Source: Lachnospiraceae bacterium (GTDB taxonomy: Bacteria; Bacillota_A; Clostridia; Lachnospirales; Lachnospiraceae). Taken from it: a DNA stretch of 17,107 nt. A program made the position numbers and the translations under genes. Below, one piece after another: positions 6,444-12,605 of the stretch (position 1 is its first letter; each line of letters starts with the position of its first letter). Below the pieces are notes generated by a model. That model made no database searches, was not told the DNA's origin, and saw nothing but the letters and a program-made list of their open reading frames with translations. The stretch is taken from positions 1-17,107 of the forward strand of contig JAFZKM010000263.1 of NCBI GenBank assembly GCA_017553665.1. Reading direction: 5' to 3'.

Positions 6444-7646
6444 TTGACAGACCTGAAACACTTGATCTTCTTCGAAGATCTGCTGCAGAACGCCGACAAC
6501 GAGCTTGTCGAGAAGGCAAAGGCCGACGGAGGCCTGGCCATCGGCTATACCTGCTTCCATATTCCGGAGGTTCTGCTCAATGTCGATAACTGCTTCTCGG
6601 TGCGCCTCAGGGCTCCGAGGACCGGCTCGATCGACATTGCCACCTACTACATGTCCAACTACACCTGCGAATACGCGAGATCGCTGGTGGAGCGAGGCAT
6701 TGAGGGCGGTTATAATTTCCTCGACGGACTGGCCGGAGTCGACGCGTGCTCGATGATGAACCGTTTCTACGAGCATTTTGAGCTGCTCAGGATGAACGAG
6801 AAGCCGAACTTCTTCGTTACGCACACCGACATGCCGTACAAGGTCGAGGACTATTCCGTGCGTTCCTACATTAAGCAGATGCGGATCCGCCTGCTCGATG
6901 TGATGGAGAAGAATTACGGAGTGGACACCTCGGATGCCGCGATCAGGAAGGCGGTAGAGGAACACAATAAGGTCTGCCGTATCATTTCCGAGATCGGAGA
7001 GATGAGAAAGGCCGATAATCCCGTGATCACGGGCTATGAGTTCCATGTATTGAACCTTGTTTCATACACCTGCCCGAAGGCGCTGATCCTGCCTTATCTT
7101 GAGGAAACTCTTGAAGAATTAAAGCACAGGGAGCCCGACGCGAAGCTTCCGAGGGCGAGAGTCGCGGTAGTGGGCAGCGAGATCGACGATCCCGAATTCT
7201 CGAAGCTGATCGAGGAGAACGGAGCGAGGATCGTATCCGACAGATACTGCTTCGGCTCGACGCCCGGACGCGAGGAGCTCATTCTGAATGACGAAGAACC
7301 CGCGCTCGACCAGATCTGCCGTCATTACATGCAGGTTTCCGAGTGCGCGAGATATATTGCCGATGACAAAGTGCAGCAGAGACGCGCGACCGCGGACCGC
7401 CTGGCCCGTGAGTTCAGGGCGGACGGCATCATCTACGAGCAGATGAAGTACTGCGATTTCTGGGGCTTTGAGCGTGCCCTTGTCAGTCACATCATGAGCA
7501 CGGAGCTTGGCTGGCCGGTACTTTCCATCGACCGTACCTATAACGCAAAGAACTCAGGACAGCTGCGCACGCGTTTCCAGGCATTCGTGGAATCACTTGA
7601 GATCAAGAAGATTCAGAAGAACAAAAAGGAGGAGGATAAGCGATGA
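6444..7646 (+). CDS. 2-hydroxyacyl-CoA dehydratase/BcrC-type small subunit
   Basis: This 400-residue protein belongs to the HgdB/BcrC family. It has GYTCFHIPE near the N-terminus (C37), the second cysteine in SNYTCEYARS (C75), and a third in YEQMKYCDFWGFE (C337). The family tail LGWPVLSIDRTY followed by GQLRTRFQAFVESL is also present. In this family three cysteines of each subunit hold a [4Fe-4S] or double-cubane cluster that receives one low-potential electron from the activator. The start is TTG (6444), supported by GAGGTG at 6432-6437; there is no better ATG. Its end overlaps the next gene by 4 nt (7643-7646), implying coupled translation and a heterodimer. Dehydration of an (R)-2-hydroxyacyl-CoA is the best-known family reaction, but reductases such as benzoyl-CoA reductase and double-cubane proteins share the fold. 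Confidence 0.82.
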   Translation: MTDLKHLIFFEDLLQNADNELVEKAKADGGLAIGYTCFHIPEVLLNVDNCFSVRLRAPRTGSIDIATYYMSNYTCEYARSLVERGIEGGYNFLDGLAGVDACSMMNRFYEHFELLRMNEKPNFFVTHTDMPYKVEDYSVRSYIKQMRIRLLDVMEKNYGVDTSDAAIRKAVEEHNKVCRIISEIGEMRKADNPVITGYEFHVLNLVSYTCPKALILPYLEETLEELKHREPDAKLPRARVAVVGSEIDDPEFSKLIEENGARIVSDRYCFGSTPGREELILNDEEPALDQICRHYMQVSECARYIADDKVQQRRATADRLAREFRADGIIYEQMKYCDFWGFERALVSHIMSTELGWPVLSIDRTYNAKNSGQLRTRFQAFVESLEIKKIQKNKKEEDKR

Positions 7647-9427
7647 AGAAGATCAAATATCCGAACCCGGCATTCTTCCGCGCAAAGGATAATATGGACT
7701 GGAAGGCCCAGGGCGAGAACATCAAAGAAATCGCCGGCATCGCCTGGGACATGATAAAAGCCACCGACTGGAAGGCTTACGGAAAGAAACAGCTTGATAA
7801 CGCGAAAGCCGGCGCGAAGCGTGTTAAGGAAGAATTCACTGCGATAGCGAACATGAGCAAAGAAGAGCGTCTCGACATCTTAAAGAACGGTGAGAAGAAG
7901 CTCGGAAAGCTCTACCGCACGGGCTCGATGGCGACGGTACGCCGTGAGTGGCGAGGCGTGAAGGACACCGCTTACGATTTCTATGAGTGGCTCAGGATGT
8001 GGGGCATGCTCCTGGGAACTTTTTCAAAGGACCTTGTACCCGCGCTTAATTCCGTGCTGCATTACCGCTGGATGATGAGCTATCTGTGCTGCGTAGGCTT
8101 CATGGACAAGAACATCATGGGACAGCGCGGAACGGCACTCAGGATGAGCCACGCTCTGATCTACGATATTTTCCGTTATGTTGCCGAGAATCTTGTATTC
8201 CTCGCGAAGTGCGATGAGAAGAACGGTAATTCGATGGAGCTCAACCGCAAGGTTGTTCTTGTGGATGAGATGACGATGGGACAGATCATGGCCGGTTTCC
8301 CGGATCTGCTAGGTATTCCCTACCAGCTGATGCCGGTATTCCTGGTTTCCGAGATCGACCAGCTCGTCTGCACGCCTTATATTGACGCTGTTGAGAGCTT
8401 CGGACTTCCCGCGGACACCTGCCCCGTTCCTTCTTCTGAGTGCGGAGCGCTCGTTACCGACGCGCTTCCTCACATGGGACAGTGCTTCATTTCGTCATCG
8501 ATGCCCTGTGACGGCTCGGTAATGGCATCGGAGTACATGTCGAGACGATTCCCGAACCTGCCGGTATTCCATCTGACATTCCCCGTACGTTATGAGTATG
8601 AGGAGACCGTGGAGGACGCCGCGGAGGATATCAAGGCCTGCATCAGGTTCATTGAGGAGCAGACCGGAGCGACGTGGAACTGGGACGCATATTTCGCGGC
8701 CATGAAGCGCTTCAACGAAGAGACGGCTTACGAGCTTGAGAAGTGGGAGGTCAACAAGACCGCGTATCCTCAGCTCTTAGGACCTGTTTACGAACTCTTC
8801 CGCAAGTGGAATTATGAGATGGACGGCGGAAGCGATCCCCGTATCATGAAGACCTGCAAGAAGGTCAACAAGCTGATGCTCGAGGCTTACGAGAGAAGAG
8901 AAGAGGCATGGCCCGGCAAGATGAAGTACCGCGGCATCGTATGGAGCTGTCCGGCTCACTACTACGCGAACTTCTCGAACTGGATCGCGAACTGCTGGGG
9001 CGTGGATATCCTTGTCGAGATGGAGTCGCTTAACTTTACGAAGCCTATGGAGACCGAGGACAAGGAGAAGGCCCTTCAGGATCTGGCCCGCCTTTACGAG
9101 CGCATGGTTATGCGCCGTCATACGAACGGCGGTTATCAGAATGTCGTGGATGAGCTCTGGAGACAGTGCGAGGCCTGGAAGATCGATATTATCATCATGT
9201 ACCAGAACGTTGCCTGCAAGAACATGGCTACCCTGCAGGGAATACTCGATGAGCAGGCGCGCGACAAGGGATATCACATGATCTGGATCGAGCACGATCT
9301 GATGGATCCGAGAACAGTATCCCGCAAGTCCATGCGTGACAAGGTAAACGAATACATGAGAACTGTCATGAAGGCCGAGCCGGTGGACGAATCGCTGGTG
9401 GATTTTGATGACGAATGTTGCATGTAA
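7643..9427 (+). CDS. 2-hydroxyacyl-CoA dehydratase-family large subunit with N-terminal extension
   Basis: This 594-residue protein belongs to the HgdA/BcrB family. The core starts near residue 130. Cysteines likely to bind the cluster are C260 and C267 (DTCPVPSSECG), C289 (SSMPCDGS) and C525 (YQNVACKNM). The family's HgdA-type subunits usually have about 430-480 residues, so roughly 120 residues at the N-terminus are extra. That part is helical and basic, with a repeated DWKA-x-G unit at 19-24 and 42-47 and an aromatic stretch (YDFYEWLRMWGMLLG, 111-125) that could touch a membrane or partner protein. The start has a strong AAGGAGG. It forms a translationally coupled pair with the preceding subunit. 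No CoA-transferase lies nearby, unlike the fld, had and hgd clusters, so the substrate remains open. Confidence 0.8.
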   Translation: MKKIKYPNPAFFRAKDNMDWKAQGENIKEIAGIAWDMIKATDWKAYGKKQLDNAKAGAKRVKEEFTAIANMSKEERLDILKNGEKKLGKLYRTGSMATVRREWRGVKDTAYDFYEWLRMWGMLLGTFSKDLVPALNSVLHYRWMMSYLCCVGFMDKNIMGQRGTALRMSHALIYDIFRYVAENLVFLAKCDEKNGNSMELNRKVVLVDEMTMGQIMAGFPDLLGIPYQLMPVFLVSEIDQLVCTPYIDAVESFGLPADTCPVPSSECGALVTDALPHMGQCFISSSMPCDGSVMASEYMSRRFPNLPVFHLTFPVRYEYEETVEDAAEDIKACIRFIEEQTGATWNWDAYFAAMKRFNEETAYELEKWEVNKTAYPQLLGPVYELFRKWNYEMDGGSDPRIMKTCKKVNKLMLEAYERREEAWPGKMKYRGIVWSCPAHYYANFSNWIANCWGVDILVEMESLNFTKPMETEDKEKALQDLARLYERMVMRRHTNGGYQNVVDELWRQCEAWKIDIIIMYQNVACKNMATLQGILDEQARDKGYHMIWIEHDLMDPRTVSRKSMRDKVNEYMRTVMKAEPVDESLVDFDDECCM

Positions 9428-9470
9428 AACGAATCATATATAGCGTAAAACGCGGAAAGAGGTTGTTATT

Positions 9471-10268
9471 ATGAAGTATTTTGGCGGTTGCGATGTTGGA
9501 TCGACTTACACAAAGGCAGTTATCATTGATGAGAATGGTAAGATCTGTGCCGACACCACCTTAAAGAGCAAGATCAATTCCGAAGCTTCTGCGAAGATGG
9601 CGATGGAAGAGGTTCTGACCAAGGTCGGACTTAAGTCCTCCGAGGAGCTGGCATACCTGATCGGTACCGGTTACGGCCGCAATAAGGTTCCTTTCGCGGA
9701 CGAGAACATTTCCGAGATTTCATGTCACGCGATGGGCGTGCATGTTACCGATCCTTCGGTAAAGGCCATCATCGATATCGGCGGACAGGATGTAAAGGGC
9801 ATCAGCGTTGACACCGACGGTACCGTTAAGAATTTCGCGATGAACGATAAGTGCGCGGCAGGAACAGGACGTTTCTATGAAGCCATGGCGCGTTCGTTCG
9901 AGATGTCCCTTTCGGAGTTCTCGAATCTCTCGCTCACAGCGAAGAACGTTATTCCTATCACCGCTCAGTGCACGGTATTCGCCGAGTCCGAGGTTATCAC
10001 GCTCGTGGGAGAGAACAAACCCATGGACGAGATCGCGGCGGGCATCCAGATGGCTGTTGCGAAGCGCTGCTTCGTTATGGCAAAAAAGGCAGGCGCTACC
10101 GATTCGATCACGCTTACGGGCGGATGCGCGAAGAATGCCGGCCTGAAGAAGGCTATCGAGCATGTGCTGAAGCTCCGTGTTATCGATCTGAAGACCGATC
10201 CCCAGCTTATGGGCGCTCTGGGTGCTGCTGAGTACGCAAGACAGAAGGGCATGGCAAAATACGCCTGA
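9471..10268 (+). CDS. 2-hydroxyacyl-CoA dehydratase activator (HgdC-type ATPase)
   Basis: This 265-residue member of the ASKHA ATPase superfamily has phosphate-1 DVGSTYTKA (8-16), phosphate-2 DIGGQDVKG (102-110) and an adenosine motif TGGCAKNAG (216-224). The two cysteines that bridge one [4Fe-4S] cluster across the homodimer are C128 (NDKCAAGTGRF) and C167 (AQCTVFAESEV). Its length is that of HgdC, FldI and LcdC. Family role: it hydrolyses ATP to push an electron to very low potential into the partner enzyme. Its AAAGAGG (9456-9462) is 8 nt before the ATG. It follows the two enzyme subunits after 43 nt, so it very probably serves them. Confidence 0.92.
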   Translation: MKYFGGCDVGSTYTKAVIIDENGKICADTTLKSKINSEASAKMAMEEVLTKVGLKSSEELAYLIGTGYGRNKVPFADENISEISCHAMGVHVTDPSVKAIIDIGGQDVKGISVDTDGTVKNFAMNDKCAAGTGRFYEAMARSFEMSLSEFSNLSLTAKNVIPITAQCTVFAESEVITLVGENKPMDEIAAGIQMAVAKRCFVMAKKAGATDSITLTGGCAKNAGLKKAIEHVLKLRVIDLKTDPQLMGALGAAEYARQKGMAKYA

Positions 10269-10309
10269 TACGCGTTTATCGGCGGATAGAACAACAGTGA
10301 GGTTTACCG

Positions 10310-10477
10310 ATGAGTAAATTAATGAAAATACTTGGAAAGCTCCTTAAAGTGACGGGGATCGCGACGATCGCTCTTTTCGTCGTGTATTTCTGGAACCTTG
10401 ACCAGAAGATCATGGGATGGGCTTATGTCCAGGTAAACAAGATCTTCGACCACAAGAAGACGGACATTAAATTCTGA
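10310..10477 (+). CDS. Small single-span membrane protein, 55 residues
   Basis: This small gene was found by translating from ATG 10310 to TGA 10475-10477. GTGAGG (10297-10302) gives a 7-nt spacing. The protein has a basic N-terminus (MSKLMKILGKLLK), one hydrophobic span at about 14-28 (VTGIATIALFVVYFW) and a hydrophilic tail ending KKTDIKF. The next gene starts after a single base, so the two are probably coupled. I do not recognise a named family. Its place between the activator and the CdhC-like gene suggests that it may anchor a component of this system to the membrane; this is inference. Confidence 0.7.
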   Translation: MSKLMKILGKLLKVTGIATIALFVVYFWNLDQKIMGWAYVQVNKIFDHKKTDIKF

Positions 10478-10478
10478 T

Positions 10479-11216
10479 ATGGAACTGTATAATTCGATCA
10501 TACGGGACACTGAGGCTGCGCTGTCGCAGCTTCAGCCCATGCGTTTTGACTATGATCCCGCGAAGGCCTGGACGTCCGCGAAGGACTTTGAACTCGTGAT
10601 GGCCAGGGAAGGCGCGTATGAGCTCGGGGGCGGCGGGAAACCGGCCGTCTGTTTTTCGTGCGTGACGACCTCGGGCTCGCTTGTCGGCGAAGACGGGATA
10701 TATGTATACGGACCCGATCTTATGGACCTCAGGGCGGATACGCCTTACGCGCGCATCGCGCTGATCAGGGTCGGGGATATCGAGAGCGATGATGAGAACG
10801 ACACCGAAGAGGCCTTCAGGGCGATACAGGACATTGATTTTGTGAGATACCGCGTATTCCCGAAGGGCTTTATGATGCGTACCTCGTCGGAGGCCGGAAG
10901 AGAGCAGGTCCGCGTTGCTTCGTCGGCGCTGAAAGCGGGCCTGACCTTTGAGAAGCTCGGAAACCTCTTTATCTCGAATTATAAGAAGAACATAAATGTC
11001 CTGAACGTGAAGCTGATATTTATCACCGATCAAAAAGCGGACTTTGCCGCGATGGCAAAATCCGCTAAGACCGTTCATGATATTACGATGTCATTGTCAA
11101 AGATCCTCGAAGGACTTCCGACCGACTGCGCTTCCTGCAACTTAAAGGACATCTGCGACGAGGTCGAGGGCATGAAGGAGCTTCATTTCAGCTCATCGAG
11201 CGTTCCGAAGCGGTAG
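10479..11216 (+). CDS. CdhC/AcsB-like protein (acetyl-CoA synthase domain homologue)
   Basis: This 245-residue cytoplasmic protein has a central part that resembles a non-catalytic alpha/beta domain of the acetyl-CoA synthase beta subunit. The segment KGFMMRTSSEA (129-139), then the GLTFEKLGNLF stretch (154-164) and VKLIFITD (177-184), follows the order seen in AcsB/CdhC. The C-terminus carries DCASCNLKDICDEVEGMKELH (216-236, here only named) with C217, C220 and C226, a possible [4Fe-4S] or metal site; C58 and C61 form another CxxC. It is far shorter than AcsB (about 700 residues), so it cannot be a complete synthase. As the last gene in an operon opened by a CooC/AcsF-like ATPase, it may be a scaffold or client in metallocluster maturation. 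The family call rests on remembered sequence similarity. Its last 34 nt overlap the convergent deacetylase gene. Confidence 0.55.
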   Translation: MELYNSIIRDTEAALSQLQPMRFDYDPAKAWTSAKDFELVMAREGAYELGGGGKPAVCFSCVTTSGSLVGEDGIYVYGPDLMDLRADTPYARIALIRVGDIESDDENDTEEAFRAIQDIDFVRYRVFPKGFMMRTSSEAGREQVRVASSALKAGLTFEKLGNLFISNYKKNINVLNVKLIFITDQKADFAAMAKSAKTVHDITMSLSKILEGLPTDCASCNLKDICDEVEGMKELHFSSSSVPKR

Positions 11217-12517
11217 CCTTCGTTCTCGAGGAAGGTCAGTATGGAATCGAGCGCGTTTGCGTTGGCGCTGGAGTTCGCATGGACCAGAGCTATGCAGCCG
11301 CTGTGGTGGTCGGCCTTGAAACGTCCGAGAGAATCCACCTTGTCCTGCTTGGTGTTATCCCAGTCGTTCGGGATTGCAAGGCTCCAGAATATGGTCTTGT
11401 AGCCCATATCCTGCTGGATCTTCAGCGTCCTTTCACTGAAGTCGCCCTGGGGAGGACGGATAAAGCGGTCGAGCTCATATCCGGTCTTCTCTTTGAACAA
11501 TACTTCCACAGAAGTCAATTCATCCTCGATCTGCTCATCGGTCTTGTTGGGCAGGACAGGATGATTTTTTGTATGGTTTCCTACCAGATGCCCCTCATCC
11601 TTCATTCTCTTTGCGATATCGGGGACTTCCCTGATAAAGCCTGTGGTCACGAAGAAGCAGGCCTTTGCGTTATGCTTTTTGAGCGTGTCAAGGATCTGGG
11701 TGGTATAGCCGTTCTCATAGCCCGCGTCAAAGGTGATATAGATGACCTTGTCGCCTTCGGAGACGTTTAAGTTGGCATAGTACGCGTCGTAGTCGGAAAA
11801 GCGTGCCGAGATATCGTTGGCATATCCCGGAGTGGGGATGGTATGGGTGGAATTGCGCTCGTACCACCAGTCCCTGAGGATATTGTCGTAATCCTTATAT
11901 CTTTCCGACTCAATGTCGACAGCGCCTGAAATGGCGGAAACGCCTTTAAAGCCGGAATCCTTATCGGGGGAGATATAGGGCGCGTAGCAGTAGCCCTCGA
12001 CCGCGCGGCCGGACACAGCGACCATGACGCGGAACCAGTCGTTAACAGCCTCAAGTATCTGCACGCGGTCATTGCGTGAAAGAGATATCTCTTTTCCGTC
12101 GACGGTCAGCTTTGCCTTATCGGTTCCGGCTCCTGTACGGACATTCAGCACCGAAGCGCTGACTGTGGCGTTGGCCTTGATCGGAGAGTTCGGATCGTCC
12201 GTGATGGCGGGAGTGGGTGTCGCGGCGGCAGCGCCAGACGTAGGTTCGGGAGTATCCGTAACCTGCCCGCTGTCAACGCCGGCAGTACCGCCCGGGGTAT
12301 TATCCGCAGTGCCGGTGGGATCGGGTGCTTCCGTGCCTGCGGAGGCGTCCGGAGTTATATCGGTAACGGCAGTATCTGTCTGATCCGGAATACTGCCCGA
12401 GGGATCGCTGCTCTTATTTGCGTTGATCTTTGTGATAAGGAATACTATAAGTGCGATCGTGGCAAGCGACATGACCGAGATCGCGGCGATCATTGCTTTG
12501 GCTCTTTTACTTCTCAT
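11183..12517 (-). CDS. PdaA-like polysaccharide deacetylase with SH3 domain, membrane-anchored
   Basis: This 444-residue protein has a basic N-terminus with an uncleaved anchor or signal at 9-29. A Thr/Pro/Gly/Ala/Asp-rich spacer runs over 35-112, a bacterial SH3 domain over about 115-180 (ASVLNVRTGAG, YCYAPYIS), and a NodB deacetylase domain over 256-443. NodB motifs are TFDAGYENG (262-270, D264), the metal-binding HTKNHP (H315, H319), RPPQGDFSERT (354-364), FWSLA and LVHANS (H413). The spacing and wording follow PdaA, which removes acetyl from N-acetylmuramic acid in peptidoglycan outside the membrane. The metal-ligand Asp of motif 1 is Ala here (PdaA has Asn). The ribosome binding site is weak (GAAAGAAG). 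It lies downstream of a terminator that separates it from the c-di-GMP gene, and its 3' end overlaps the convergent gene. Confidence 0.88.
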   Translation of the reverse strand: MRSKRAKAMIAAISVMSLATIALIVFLITKINANKSSDPSGSIPDQTDTAVTDITPDASAGTEAPDPTGTADNTPGGTAGVDSGQVTDTPEPTSGAAAATPTPAITDDPNSPIKANATVSASVLNVRTGAGTDKAKLTVDGKEISLSRNDRVQILEAVNDWFRVMVAVSGRAVEGYCYAPYISPDKDSGFKGVSAISGAVDIESERYKDYDNILRDWWYERNSTHTIPTPGYANDISARFSDYDAYYANLNVSEGDKVIYITFDAGYENGYTTQILDTLKKHNAKACFFVTTGFIREVPDIAKRMKDEGHLVGNHTKNHPVLPNKTDEQIEDELTSVEVLFKEKTGYELDRFIRPPQGDFSERTLKIQQDMGYKTIFWSLAIPNDWDNTKQDKVDSLGRFKADHHSGCIALVHANSSANANALDSILTFLENEGYRFGTLDELK

Positions 12518-12532
12518 TTCAATTCTTCTTTC

Positions 12533-12567
12533 AAAAAAATACCGTGTACCCTGAAAGAGTACACGGT
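12533..12567 (-). terminator. Intrinsic terminator between the HD-GYP/GGDEF gene and pdaA-like gene
   Basis: Read on the minus strand, ACCGTGTAC and GTACACGGT form a perfect 9-bp stem with a 9-nt loop, followed by A and seven U. It lies about 40 nt after the stop of the c-di-GMP protein. The U-run ends only 15 nt before the pdaA-like start codon, so it also sits inside the untranslated region of that gene. Confidence 0.85.
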
Positions 12568-12605
12568 GTAGTTTATCACTTTTGTATCGGAAAAATCAAC
12601 AGCGG

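Noticed and set aside
9428..9470. A separate promoter or terminator before the activator gene
   Set aside because: The 43-bp gap holds only a short GCGT-aaa-ACGC dyad and a ribosome binding site. No paired -35/-10 boxes or U-run are visible, so the gene belongs to the operon.
5654..11216. A complete CODH/ACS (Wood-Ljungdahl) locus
   Set aside because: There is no cooS/acsA, acsCDE or complete acsB; only a CooC/AcsF-like ATPase and one ACS-like domain are present.
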